NCBI GenBank assembly: GCA_026119935.1
Contig: JALRMH010000001.1
Coordinates: forward strand, 2,046,001 to 2,110,000
DNA: 64,000 nt
Direction of reading: 5' to 3'
Source of the DNA: Endothia cerciana
Lineage: Eukaryota > Ascomycota > Sordariomycetes > Diaporthales > Cryphonectriaceae
Part shown: positions 44,139 through 56,354 of the stretch, piece after piece
Position numbering within the stretch: position 1 is the stretch's first letter
How the letters are laid out: every line of letters begins with the position of its first letter
Notes under the pieces: model-generated
What the model saw: only the letters and a program-made list of their open reading frames with translations
Told to the model about the DNA's origin: nothing
Database searches by the model: none
Program-made: the position numbers and the translations under genes

Positions 44139-46826
44139 ATGAGGCTCTCAGACTCAATATCAGCCGGCTCGGCCGTCACAATCTCTCTGGCAACCCTCGG
44201 GCTGCTGGCAGAGAATGTGTTGGCCCGGCCGTCTCCAGAGCCCAAGGCATCATGGGTTCGGAAGGGCCACGGGCGGAAGGCCATCTCCAACATGCTGAAA
44301 GGCAAGAGGGATAACAACCTGAACAGGCTGGCTTATCGCAACGAGACGTCAGCGCCGTCTTGTGCCGGCGCACCCGCCGTCGAGATCACGGCCCCGAAGC
44401 AGAACGTGTGGGACCAGCTGGATGATGTCGACGCCGCTGGCGTCGTTGCATGGCTGTTCGCTCAGGAAGAGTTCAACCTGACAGTGTCTGATGACGCTGG
44501 GCCGTGGGACAACTCAGTGTGAATATGATCACATCCGTGGGCATACGGGAAACAAGGTAGCTGACAACTCTCTAGGATTCTTGTGGAGGCTATTCAGCCA
44601 AACAAGACTGACGCCCTGGCCTATATTGATGGCGGCTCCACGGTTCCGACCAAGTGGGCCAAGGTCGTGCTCGACATGCGGGCGACCGACGAGCCCTACT
44701 ATCAAGACCTGATCGTCGGGCCGGTCCCCATCGACAACGCTACTGTCTCGTGGCAGCCTCTGACTTATCCCTTGACCAAGAAGACGGGTGGCAAGGTGCG
44801 AAATCTCGGTGCGGATGATGACGACGCCCTGTATACGGACTGGCTGTACCCCATCAGTGCCTCCATCGCCGACATCACTCTTGATCTGTGGAACGGCACC
44901 GCCCTCGGCTTGGACAATGACACCCTGGATATCTGGGGAATCGATCCCCTGTGGCAGGAGGACGGCCGTATTGTCCGTTGGGACACCTTCTGGAACTATC
45001 CCACGGACCAGTTTGATGCGGAGACCCTACTCCCCCTAGGACTCTTCTTCAAGTCCGATGTTACTGGCCGGGATCCCAGCCAGTGGAAGCTCGAGGGCTG
45101 GCTGTACAACGACATCTTCTACGAGACCACCGAGGACTTCCGCAACGCCTACTGGAGCGAGGGCTTTGTTAAGAACGGCGCCAACGTCGAGGGGGCCTGG
45201 GGCAGCACCGACCAAGCGGGTCCCGTCCTGCCGATGGACGTTCTCTACCCGCCCACCTCCGTTGCCCCTAACGGGAACCGCTTCTCTGTCGACTCTGAGC
45301 AGAAGTACGTGGAGTGGATGGACTTCAGCTTCTACATCGGCTTCTCGCGGGACTCGGGCATCTCGCTGCACGATATCAGGTACAAGGGTGAGCGCCTCAT
45401 CTACGAGCTCGCGCTGAACGAGGCCCTGGCCCACTACGCCGGCAACGACCCCGTGCAGTCCGGCACCTCGTACCTGGACAGCTACTATGGCTTCGGCCCC
45501 TACGCCTTCGAGCTGGTGTCCGGCTATGACTGCCCTAGCTACAGCACCTACCTCAACTCAACTTTCTACGTGTCCGAGACAGGTAAGGAGCACCGAGTTC
45601 CGGTATTCGCCATGGGCGGAGACAACTGCTGACATAGCATAGTGCACACACACATCAACTCCATCTGCCTGTTCGAGTATGATGCGGATTTCCCGATCCA
45701 GCGCCACTCCACCAGCGAGTACGTTGCGATCACGAAGAACACGTACTTCTCCGTGCGCTCCGTCTCGACTGTCGGCAACTATGACTACATGTTCACCTAC
45801 ACCTTCTTCCGGGACGGCTCCATCGCCGTCGAGGTGCGGGCCTCTGGATATATCCAGTCCGCATACTTCGCCCAAAACCAGGACTACGGCTACCAGATCC
45901 ACGACTTCCTCTCCGGCTCGATGCACGACCACGTGCTCAACTTCAAGGCCGACTTCGACATCCTCGGCACCAACAACACGGTCCAGCTCATGAGCAACAC
46001 CCCGGTGACGACCACCTACCCCTGGTCCGGCAACAAGACCCGCAACACCATGAAGGTCACCCGCAGGTTCATCGAGAGCGAGGACGAGAGCCGCCTGAAC
46101 TGGGACACCAACTCGCTCACCCAAATCCTCGTCGTCAACCAGGACGAGAAGAACGACTACGGCGAGCTGCGGGGCTACCGCGTGCTGCCGTACACGGGGA
46201 CCGCGCACCTGACTGTTCTGAACAGCAGCAACATGGTCAACGCGGCACACTGGGCCGAGTATGACGTCCAGTTCACCCGGCAGAAGGATACCGAGCCCAA
46301 GTCCGCGCACGCGTACAATAGCCAGGACGTGAACGACCCCCCGGTGAACTTTGCCGAGTTCTTTGATGGGGAGAGCCTGGAACAGGAGGACCTGGTTGTC
46401 TGGTTCAACCTGGGCATGCACCACGGTAAGAAGAACACCTCCCCCCCCCCCCCCCCAAAACCAACCGGAGCCCGGTGTTGTTGTGCCTAGGGAACATCCA
46501 GCTGACCCAGTGACACCGTAGTGCCCCACACTGGCGACCTTCCTAACACGGTCTTCACGACCGCCCACTCCGGCGTCCAGTTCATGCCCAGCAACTACTT
46601 CACCATAGACCAGAGCCGCAACACTGTTAACATGGTGCGCATCGAGTACTCGAACGGCACCACGACCGCGGTCGACACCTTCGGCCAGAAGGAGACGTCC
46701 GGGACCTGCGAGATCGACTACACGGCGCAAGAGGCGGACCTCTGGGACTACACGGGCGACGTGGTGGTCCGCAAGTTCCCCTATGATCCTAATGACTGGT
46801 ACTACGAGACCGACTCGATTGTTTAG
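44139..46826 (+). CDS. secreted copper amine oxidase
   Basis: Oxidises primary amines to aldehydes with release of ammonia and hydrogen peroxide, using copper and a self-made topaquinone. Exons 44139-44518, 44576-45582, 45643-46425 and 46522-46826 give 824 aa. The signal peptide is residues 1-30 (ending ENVLARP). Near the substrate channel is SYYGFGPYAFELVSGYDCP. The topaquinone site is VGNYDYMF, in which the first Tyr matches the N-Y-D/E-Y consensus. The copper HxH is in SMHDHVLNFKADFDILG, and the third His region is VPHTGDLPNT. Its length exceeds the roughly 670-residue peroxisomal fungal enzymes and fits the longer secreted class. Many N-x-S/T sites agree with secretion. The third intron carries a 16-nt C tract (46441-46456). 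Confidence 0.93.
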
Positions 46827-47665
46827 GCTCTCATTAGAGACATTCTTGTAGAAAGTTAGAGGCTCCTATCTGTCACTACCAGCTTGCTTCATGCCTGCGG
46901 GAGGACAAGGTACAGCTGAAAAATTTAATTATTATTACCAGCTGTCTATGAAACTGTCTGTGAACCTCGCTTGGCGCTCTACTTTCGGCGCTCGTGTGTC
47001 CAGCACCGAGGCAATATCCTGCTGGATTGCTGTCGATGATGGCAGCCCGAGTACGTCCTCGATGATGCCAACGTCTATCTATCTGCATGCATCCCTGACG
47101 GTGATGCTGACGATGACTCAAGGTCATGGGCCATGTTCCTCATGCCTCGAGGATTTACCCTACGAGAGCCCACAGATGTGAGAAGCCGGGCCGGGACCTG
47201 CTTAGGACCGGTCACCGGACCAGAAACAAATGTACCTGGAGCTGCTCCAAGGGCAAAAACAATAGGGAATCCAACGTTCAGCCAAGACGTACTGCCGATG
47301 ATTTACCGCTAGCGACTGGCGCTACTGTATGCCCCGTCAACCACCACGATCCTTTAACGCGGGGACGGACTAAGCTGGTGTCTACTCTACTCCAACAGGT
47401 CTCACCGTCGACTTGGGATTCGCCAGGGACGGTCTATTCCAGCGAGAAATGCTCCATCCTGATTGGAAACCTTGTAATTGTGCAGCGTAAAGGCTGTACT
47501 GGATGCTGACCGTGTCCCGCCACCACATATAATAATTCGAGGTGTCGACGACCATCTGGCCCCTCGTCCGGGACAATCTCACCGCGCCTTCACCGCGGCT
47601 TGTTCTGGCTGATAACAACCCTCCCTCCGGCATTCCAGTGACACACAGCTCAGGCTATCATCATC
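46827..47665. other. intergenic, promoter of second MFS gene
   Basis: 839 nt with no gene recognised; contains the 3' UTR of the amine oxidase gene and the upstream region of the transporter. Confidence 0.45.
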
Positions 47666-49244
47666 ATGTCAGGCTGCTCTACTACGACGATTGAGCTCAC
47701 GCAGGCTCCCGTTCACCATCACCACCTCGATGAGCCGTACCTCCTCACCGGCAAGACATCGAGCCGTGAACCGGGACCACCCTACCCAACACGCACGCTC
47801 AGCAGAGCCTTGCCACCCAGCGACGGCCACAGCAGCCCCTCCACCGCCGATGACCTCCAAGATGGTATCTCCACCCTCCCCGGGCCTACCACCGTCTCCC
47901 AGCCCCTGGAGCGCTGGAACCACCCCCGCAGCAACACGGCCCGCGTGTTTGCGGCCTTCTGGTCGCTCATGATCAGTGAGTGTGGACCCCAGTCTCGCCG
48001 TCCTTGACAGAGCGACCTCATTAACTCTCAAGTAAGTGGGCATGGGGGATAGTGCTTATGGCCCTATCATTCCTTACATGGGGCCCTACTACAACCTCTC
48101 GTACACGCTGATCTCCCTCATCTTTCTCAGCCCGTTCGTCGGGTACACGCTGTCCGCGATCCTGAACAACTGGATCCACACGCGCTTCGGGCAGCGCGGC
48201 GTCGCGATGCTGTGCGGGGGTTGCCACCTAGTCGCCTACACCATCGCCTCGCAGCACCCGCCGTACCCGGCCCTCGTCATCGTCTACATGCTCGCCGGCT
48301 TCGGCAACGGCATCGCCGACGCCGCCTGGAACGCCTACGTAGGGGCGATGGCCAACGCGAACGAGGTGCTCGGGGTCATGCACGCGTTCTACGGGCTCGG
48401 CGGGGTGCTCGGGCCGCTGATCGTGACGTCCATGATCACGAAGCTCGGCGCCGAGTGGTACGAGTACTACTACGTCATGATCGCCTTTTCCGGGGTCGAG
48501 GCCGTCGTGCTGGTGTCAGCATTCTGGCCGGTGACGGGCAAGGTGTTCAGGGAGACGCACCCCAAGACGACGGCCGGGGCCCCGGGCAAGTCGCGGATGC
48601 ACGAGGCGCTGTGGCAGATGCCGGCTGCGAGGGTCTCGTGGCTCTGTGCGGTGTTCCTGCTGTCTTATGTGGGCGTGGAGGTCGCGCTGGGCGGTTGGAT
48701 CGTTACCTTTATGATCGATGAGAGGCATGGTGCTGCGTTTGCGAGCGGCATGACGGCCACGGGTTTCTGGCTGGGGTTGACCGTAGGACGAGTCATCTTG
48801 GGCTTTGTGACGCCCAGGCTGGGCGAGAGACTCGCACTCATGGTACTCCCGCTCTCTTTCTCGCCCCCGCTAAGGACACCCAGGCTGACATTTCCCACCC
48901 AGATCTACCTCCCTACCGCCATGGCCCTCGAGCTCCTGTTCTGGCTCGTCCCGCAGTTCATCGTCTCGGCCGTGGCAGTGGCTCTCGTTGGCTTCTTCCT
49001 GGGGCCCCTCTTCCCGGCAGCCATAGTCGCCGCCACCAAGTCCCTGCCCAAGCACCTCCACGTCAGCACCATCGGCTTCGCCGCTGCCTTTGGGGGCGGG
49101 GGTGCAGCCGTGCTCCCGTTCGCGGTCGGCGCCATCGCGCAGGCCAAGGGCGTGGGCGTCCTGCAGCCCATCATCCTGGCATTGCTGGGCGTCCAGCTTC
49201 TGTTGTGGTTGGCACTGCCGAACTTTAGCAAGAAGCGCGAGTAG
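47666..49244 (+). CDS. MFS transporter, Bsc6/fucose-permease-like
   Basis: Exons 47666-47975, 48037-48842 and 48903-49244 (introns 61 and 60 nt) give 485 aa. The first about 90 residues are hydrophilic and Ser/Pro/His-rich, including HHHH; helix 1 follows (ARVFAAFWSLMIMGMGDSAY), joined across the first intron. FGNGIADAAWNAYVG and MHAFYGLGGVLGPLI are the diagnostic blocks of this sugar-permease-like MFS group, and VEVALGGWIVTFM and FWLGLTVGRVILGFVTPRLG mark the second half. About 12 helices. The substrate is unknown. The same-strand spacing from the amine oxidase (839 nt) is ordinary, so a joint function is possible but unproven. Confidence 0.88.
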
Positions 49245-49295
49245 GGCAGGGCAGCCCGATGGGAGAATGAAAAGAAGAAAAAGGTGGCTTCGAAA

Positions 49296-51979
49296 ATGGC
49301 CCATGAGAAGTTCCGTATTGCTCTCTGCCTTGCCTATGCCAGAGAGCACTACTATGTTTACGCCTCCCTCCCCGCGTCATGGACAACGGACTATAAGGCT
49401 GCCTGGGCCCAGCTGCTCAGCGTTGACCAGTGCATTGAGTTGACGTTCTGGCCTGTGAACCACTGTTTCTCTGATAGGCATAAGAGAGAGAGGCCCAAAT
49501 TCGACACGAAGACGCTCCTGGCCCGGCGTGGAAAGGTCGTGCCGTCGAGTCCCGGCCCCGGCTCAGGGGCTGTGCCCCTAGCCAATTTCAACTTCTCTAT
49601 GCTGATACGGCGACCATCGATGTTGGACAATAAGTGGAAGAACTGGTCGGACCGGCAGCTTGCTGAATTCCTTCGCAGCGTTGACGTGCACGACAAACCA
49701 TCTCTCTCGGATAGCAGACTTGCGGTACAGATCTTCATCAAGCTGCGTCCGTCGACCGTAGTCATCAAGAAACGACTAGCCGCTGTCATTTTCTTGTATG
49801 AAGACGAGCCTGACGATATGTTGAAGAAAAGGTGGAAGAAAATCCGACAAGAAGTTGGCGAAGAGGATGATGCTAATTGGTCGGATGGTGTCGAGTCTAT
49901 GGAAGGAGACTTTATCGGAGACGACCTGTCTATAAACCCTGATGCAACGGATTCTCCCTTCGAAATGCGGCAATTGAGCAATGGCCGCTACAAACTCGTA
50001 CACCGGGAGGACGGACCCCAGAAGATGAAGACCATCATTCACGCAATGCGGGCCGAGGGCCCAGGCGAGACCGTCAACTTCCCCAGGGCCCTAGACAGCG
50101 GCGAGCAGCGGGCTATTCTACAACTCATTCCAGATTACAATCGCGAGCAGTTCGCCGCCTACATCCGCCGCGTTCCTCAGGGTGTTGTTGGAATTATTGG
50201 TGCTCCTGGGACAGGAAGGAAAGACCGAAACCATCTCGATCGTTTCCGTCGGTAGAGTCTTAGCAGGCTCAAAGATCAGTTGCGCAGCACCTACGAACGC
50301 AGCAGTCGATGTCTTCCGCCGTCATGTGCACATCCTAACTAAAGTCAACTGTCGAGATCAGTACATTGTATTGGGGCAATGATCGGTTCTACAATGTCAC
50401 GACACTATTCATACCCTCGACAACGCCCAGTAGAGCAAGGACGGGTCCGCCGCCTCGGCCATCCTTCAGCTCCTCGGCCACATTCACACCCCCAACATCG
50501 CTATCAAGCGGCTGAGACGCAGGGCTAAAGTTGCCGAACTGATCACAGCGATCGGGCAGAATGTGCAAGCCATCGTCTCTGGGCTTGTATCCCAAGACAA
50601 TCATTCCACAGAAGACGAAGACGAAGAATCAGACCCTTCGCGGAGAAATGTTTGGGCTCACTATTGCGACAGTTGCTTCAACAGAACGGGAGATGGCCCG
50701 CTTCCAACACTACCCATTCGAATACTAAGACCCTCCCCAGGTCAGTCAAGGCCCCTTCGGGGTCATCGTCTCGGACTCTCAGATCAAGGCCAAGTTCACA
50801 AAGGGTGAATATTTGTGGACGCTCTAGGACTTCATAACAGAGGGCAAAGAGGACAGGAAACCATTGATGATGTTATTCCGACTATGAGACGCATAACTCA
50901 GCCTAGTGTCACTCGAGCAGATCCAAGCCGCCACTTCTGAGCCTTCCGTATCTGCATTAGCTGATATCCTCTGGCGCATTTTCAGAAGCCAGGTTCCCGG
51001 GTCAATTTGGATCTTGTTGGTCGGGACGATAACCTTGCCTGGGCTGTGGAAATCACCCAGTATGTTCCATCATTGGTCCAGGAGATGATACTATCCGGTT
51101 TTGGTGAACCCTACTCTGCTTCCATGGCAGGATACCAATGATATTGGTGTCTATTGGATCGGACTTGTGCCCTTGTTACCTCACCACACCTGGCATGAAT
51201 ATGTTGGCTCAGCAACCCGCTTTGGCGCCGGGCTGAATTCTCGGTACACTCACCGAGAAGCCCACCTGCCCTCCGCGAGGTCGGGAAGTGACTTTGACGA
51301 CGCTCGGTGGCAACAACGACGCGGATCCTCCCAGTCCACAGGGACTCCTGAGGACTCATCAACCATTGACGACCTCCAATGGGCCACCCTGCTAGTTGTA
51401 CCTGGTTCTGCCGACATGGACAATAACTGAGATACAACGTATTTCAGGTGGTTGTGCCTCATCGCGGAAGCAGCGTTCTCAACGTGGCTCGGCACTTACT
51501 CACAGGGCATGCACACCCTCAACTACTTCCCCTGGGGGCTGGCCTCTCGAGGCAATACTTCGAACACTACAAATGGTGGACTTGTGGCCGGCGATTCGTC
51601 ATCGCAACCACCCACATTCGACATCAACATTTCACTCGGTACCAACAGGCATAATCCTATGAGCGAGTCGTTGAGGGGTGCAAAGCCAAAACAGATGAGG
51701 CGAATACGGCCGCGCGAGTCCTGGAGACAAAATAGTGCTGAACTACTACGACGTGATCGCGTGCGGAGGGCCGCAAATCGAGACAGCTACAACGCCGAGG
51801 CAAGGGCCAGACGTGCAGCAGACCGGGAAATCTTCATAGCCCGGAGCAGAGCTTACCGATCAGCAAATCGGGAACAGACCAATGCCCAGAACAGGGCCCG
51901 GATGGCAGCAAGCCGAGACTGCACTAACGCCCAGAGGGGAGCGAGGAGCAGTGCCAAGAAGGCCGGCCAGCGCAACTGA
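49296..51979 (+). pseudogene. decayed superfamily-1 (AAA_11-like) helicase gene
   Basis: Begins 51 nt after the MFS stop codon. The first frame (from ATG 49296) runs about 320 residues into ALDSGEQRAILQLIPDYN and the ATP-binding motif GIIGAPGTG, where the Walker A Lys-Thr should follow. There, GGAA is present twice (50214-50221); the extra copy shifts the frame and the protein ends 13 codons later. In the +1 frame the homologous sequence resumes (KTETISIVSVGRVLAG, SCAAPTNAAVDVF) and is then cut by TGA 50380, TAG 50431 and, after another shift, TAG 50825. The last frame (51452-51979) ends in four 15-residue basic repeats. The family call rests on Walker A plus the APTNAAVDVF motif and is moderate; the pseudogene call is firm. 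Confidence 0.7.
51758..51937 (+). repeat. four tandem 15-residue (45-nt) coding repeats
   Basis: Translated units RVRRAANRDSYNAEA, RARRAADREIFIARS, RAYRSANREQTNAQN and RARMAASRDCTNAQR align without gaps; a degraded fifth unit (GARSSAKKAG) follows. Conserved positions are R1, R4 (not unit 4), A6, R8, D/E9 and mostly N12/A13. The pattern suggests a basic amphipathic helix. The DNA copies have diverged, so the repeats are old. Confidence 0.8.
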
Positions 51980-52318
51980 TCACTGCTAGTGGGTGGGGTG
52001 TTGAAATGTCGTGTACAAGAACACGTATCTTTGCTATTGCCGATGCTGACAAGTTTGTCGGGTGGACAAAATAATGTATCGCGCATCGTCCTTTTGAAGG
52101 CTACTCACTTGCCAAGATATAGACAAGTTGTTTTGGGGGGGGGTTAGGTCCTACATTACATTTACATCTCACCGGCAATGTGCCAACTTCTTAGACCTGT
52201 ACCCCTTTAGGTAGCTGAGAGCAGCCGAAACTTAGTTCATTATCTATCAAAACTGTCCCACAAACGATCCATTTGCACGACTCTATTCTCTTTGTGGCAG
52301 ATGAATCCATATGTACCC
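51980..52318. other. intergenic with a 9-nt G tract
   Basis: Lies between the pseudogene end and the stop of a minus-strand gene; G run at 52135-52143. No gene recognised. Confidence 0.4.
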
Positions 52319-53050
52319 TCAGTCTTTGCTGGTCTTTCCGAATGAAAGCATCCTTAGCTGAGAAGGCAACGTCGCCACTGACAAGGTCCCCCTCCGATGC
52401 CATTTCCCCCGTTTACTCCCTGAGTCCGCTTTCGCCTCATCAACCTCGATGCCGGCGCTCATATCGAAGATATCGTCCGAGAACACAAGCGCCCTTGGGC
52501 TTGCGGCGGGGAGCTGGTTAAGCCTCGCGAAGCGTGACTTGGGAGTGAAATTGTTCGAATAATTGCTCAATGTCCTAGGCGGTAGATCGAAATGATGGGC
52601 GTGGAATTCTGCCACCGTAACCGGCGGGAGATCGAAAATTTCCTCCTCGTCATCTTCAACTGTCTCAAGCGTCTCAAATGGGTCCGCGTCATTCGAGTAA
52701 ATGCTGGACGAGTATGTGGTCCGCCTGCTTGGCGGCGGGATAGATGCCATCGTATGTGTATCCTCGACCTGCGTGCTGAACGTCTGAGAGTCGCTGCTGA
52801 TGGAGCTCCCATAGCCGCTGTCCGATGCCGAAGAGCTGTTCCAGGAACTTCGGTCTCCGTGAGACGACATGCTGCCGCCGAATGTGCTGCGATTCGGAGT
52901 TCGCTGTCCGCAGGCGTGGCAGTATGGTTGCTCGGCGTCAAGTGCCCCGCTGGGACTTTTTTTTTTGTCCACCCTTAGACTCTTCTTGAATTTCTTCAAC
53001 ATTTTCCGGGATGATTTATTGAGATGATGTGGGCTGATTTCCAATGCCAC
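52319..53050 (-). CDS. hypothetical Ser-rich protein with a CxxC motif
   Basis: Open frame of 243 aa; the second Met at 53002 (MLKKFKKSLRVDKKKS) is an equally good start and gives 227 aa. No family recognised. Visible parts are a strongly basic N-terminus, YCHACGQRTPN with a CxxC pair that might be half of a zinc site, a long Ser-rich stretch (SSWNSSSASDSGYGSSISS), an acidic block (VEDDEEEIFDLPPVTV) and a basic C-terminus. Coding bias is convincing: the other frames on both strands are broken or read as shadows. Composition suggests a disordered, probably phosphorylated regulatory protein, which is inference. Confidence 0.65.
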   Translation of the reverse strand: MALEISPHHLNKSSRKMLKKFKKSLRVDKKKSPSGALDAEQPYCHACGQRTPNRSTFGGSMSSHGDRSSWNSSSASDSGYGSSISSDSQTFSTQVEDTHTMASIPPPSRRTTYSSSIYSNDADPFETLETVEDDEEEIFDLPPVTVAEFHAHHFDLPPRTLSNYSNNFTPKSRFARLNQLPAASPRALVFSDDIFDMSAGIEVDEAKADSGSKRGKWHRRGTLSVATLPSQLRMLSFGKTSKD

Positions 53051-53863
53051 TGGTCAATATTGCCTGGTCGTAACAACAGCGGCTTTGCAGCAAATTCAGG
53101 TATACTCTGGGTGGTAAAGAAAAGATCCAGTGGCTGGTAAGAACGGAAAGATTACGAACGCTTGGTTGAGCACTTCTAGATTCTCATCCCAACTCTATGT
53201 ATCCGTTGTAGGCCGTGGGACGAGACCATCTTCAGGGGTTGCTGGAGCTTACCCACATTCCGCATGCCGCAAGCATCCATATATCCTAGTAAAGAAGGCC
53301 CAAACCAATCCGAAACCTCTCATGACTGATTCACCATTTCTCACACGTCTCCATAAAAATTAACCTAAAGAAATCGCTGAACAATATCCTAACGCCGCCG
53401 GAGTTTTGTCTGAATGAAACCGTTTCTGCCAGGCTTTCCATAGTCCGCAAAGACAGTTCACAATGGCGCTGAGGAGACACGTTCTAGACCGGATTCAGTG
53501 TACAGACATCATGCACAAGATCATTTCCGTGTCCGCTATTTATAGCTGTCGCGCATGATCTGGCGCGCTGGTCATTTTCACTCCACAGCGGAGCGTCCCG
53601 TAACCTTGTCCCCAGAAAGCGTTGGTCTTGCAATGTAGGGTTGTGTACCACTTCTGCGTTACGACATCACCTAGCTAAAGTCGCTAGAATGGCTATTTCA
53701 TAGTCTGTGCGAAGCATTATATATCATTGTGGCATTGAAAGGGACTGGCTCAGGCTGACGGGCCTTGCGCCGAACGACCTCGGGAGCCACCCCGGGGGCG
53801 AGACGTCTCCGCAGGACCACACATACTTTCCCGAGCTCTCGTTTCAAAGCTTCCGCTGCCTTT
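53051..53863. other. intergenic
   Basis: Promoter of the hypothetical gene and the 3' flank of the DUF3176-type pseudogene. No gene recognised. Confidence 0.4.
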
Positions 53864-56354
53864 CTAGGCTACACTTGGAAGTCGCAGCGACCCGCCGGCA
53901 TGAATCAACATCCACACCGTCACGAGCTCCGAGCCCATCAGCTGGACCCTGATGCTTGCTGCCTTCTTCCTCAGGGCCTTGGGATCATCGATGCCGCCTA
54001 ATGCGGATCGAGAGCTATCATCCAAGGCGGCCAAGGCTACGAGAGAGGAGCTCTTCAAGACCCAGCCGGGGAGCCTCGCCGTATGGACGATGGTAGCGGC
54101 GATGAAGACTATTGACATCAGCAGCTCCGAAGCGAGGAACGCCAGTCAACCCCAGTGAATCTCGACGAAGGTTTCTGGACTAGTCGCCGTGCCATCGATG
54201 CCAAAAGAATTCTCGTGATCTCCTGAGAATGGGAATGCTCTTACGCTGGGGAGTCGCAACCTGCGGTTAGCATGGCACCACACCCTCAGGAACCTCCGGC
54301 TATACGGAGAGAGCCAACGGGCAGTAGCAGCAATCACACATTTGTCATACTTGCCGCGACGTTCTGCATCAGCGCGTCCATGATAGGGACTCGCCGAGAG
54401 CTGTCAGCGGTCAAATTGCCAAACAGATTGTACCAGAAGGTTGACACTATTCCCATGCCGACACCGGTCAGCCCGTCATTTGTGTATGTTGCGTAGGCAC
54501 TTAACGCGTTGAAGAGATCTATTTCCGTTGCAGCCCGCGTTCCATAAGTCATACCACTATTTAAGATATATGACAGTATACGCAGCCCAAAAGGTGGAAG
54601 TCATCGAGACACTCCGGTGATTCAGTAATCTAGTGAGATTTTTTTCAATTGGTCCTCAAGATGGCTTCTTTCGGGGTTTAACATACAAGGTTGTAGTGTT
54701 CGAGTCCGGACTCGCAGGGTCTTTTTTTAAGTACATCATGGACGCTGGCACAGTAACATCGGATGGATCTGCGGAGTATGTGTCTATGTCGCAAAAACTG
54801 GCCTTTTCCGTCAGGTAGCAGGAAATATTGACGTAGCGATCCGAGCCCGGATCAGCGACCTCGTAGGACGGTGCTGTGATCGTAGTTATCGGGACGCTTG
54901 CCTCGACTAACACCTCATACTCGTTGATACACGGGTAGAAGACAATCTCCATCGCCTCATATTACACGCCTAACAAGGTGGTGAGGTTCGAGGCTAACCC
55001 GCTCTCGGGGCGACACGGGACACAGTATATATGACGGCCAAGGATATGAGGCGACTGTACATGATGTTGTTATCTTCCTGGAAGAGCAGGGACCATTTCG
55101 CACGAAATGCACATGCCAAGTAGTTGTACGACACCTAGGTGACCAACGAGCAATTGTATGCATCTGCAAGAGTCAAGTTGATGGCAGGATTGCCATCATT
55201 TAAAGCATATAAGGATTCCAGTTCTCCAATACCCCAGGTGATGTCGGCGGCAGTTGGCTCTGCCAGAAATTCAACATCAAGGTAGGCGGTGATGCTGCCG
55301 GTCTGTTGACAGATGGCCAAGGACTCGGACTTTGGGTAAGTGCAATTTCCTGTAGAGCAGCTCGGTGCTTCGGGCCTGAGTCTTGTGGTCCAGTTCGTGC
55401 CTGCACCATCAAATATAGCATTTCCGAATTGGGGGCTGTCATAATCAAGCCCCTGTGGCTGCGGATAGAAGATCTGAGTTGCTTGCACAGTCGCAGTCCC
55501 GGACATGGTTGGCGTCTTGAAGGGACTGGTATGCGATCATCTGCTGGGTCAGTGGAGGCGTGATGACAGAAGCGAGAGATATAAGGACATCGAGAGTTGC
55601 CAGAGACCCCTGGATATGTCAGGCACCTTGACCTCCAACAGATCTGGGCAACTAGGCACCTAATGTTGCATCGCCTCAGTAGGTTGATAGCGCCAAATGT
55701 CTTGCTCTCAAACTATCGTCAAACATCTAAAAATCCTCCAGAGGTCGCGATTCTTGATACCAGTTCCATTTCGACTGGCTGACGCATTCAGCGACTGGGA
55801 CCATGAAGGCTACTTTGGCGATAGAGGAGAAGAAGGAGAGGAATGTGTTGAGAGTGACGTTCATGTGCAACGAGGGCAGGACGCGTCCATTGTACACATT
55901 CAGGACTACCACAATCACTATGCGTGCTGTGTCAGAAGAGGTCCAAGAGTTTAATCTTGAGAGAACACTGACCGATCATACAGGCCAGACTTAATACTGA
56001 CCAGCCGAGCTCATTAATCCAAGGCGCATACCAATGCCGGGCACTGGTTTGACTATCCTTCAGACTCCATCCGGACTCAGCCTTGGTCAGTGAGCTGCTG
56101 TTTGTCAAGCTTTGTGAGTTCTGTACTTTCACTGGACAGATCGGAGCCTCTTCTCTGTCTGCATCGGTTGCAAACTGGGGACTGGCAGCTGGAAGGGTGA
56201 GTTTGGGCTGAGGATCGCCTTCGGCCGGTTCAATGACTGTGTCATAGTGGACAGGAGGAGACATCTGAATGTGTTGTGTTCCAGTACTTCGTAGTGAAGA
56301 ACAAGGTGGACCGTCAGATGTTTCAATTATCGACATGTCTGCAACCGAGTCCAA
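53864..56354 (-). pseudogene. DUF3176-type multi-helix membrane protein, broken
   Basis: Fungal-specific membrane protein family of unknown function with two or three N-terminal helices, a large outer domain and one C-terminal helix. Pieces occur in family order: Ser-rich N-terminus (from 56354); YAPWINELGWSV; after a likely intron VLNVYNGRVLPSLHMNVTLN and ECVSQSKWNWYQESRPLEDF (55918-55730); LATLDVLISLASVITPPLTQQ; the Cys hallmark CSTGNCTYPKSESLAICQQ (55506-55138); MEIVFYPCINEYEV (54952); DALMQNVAASMTN (54334); and the C-terminal helix LAFLASELLMSIVFIAATI. Breaks: TAG at 55727-55729 where Gln is expected, a frame change just after it (SKTFGAINLL lies in another frame), TAG at 55135, and TGA at 54146-54148 where Trp is expected in IHWGxLAFL. 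Several independent lesions make a sequencing slip unlikely. Confidence 0.75.

Noticed and set aside
45558..46730. 390-codon minus-strand frame
   Set aside because: Lies entirely antisense to the copper amine oxidase and crosses its introns; Val/Gly/Arg-rich composition is that of a complement frame.
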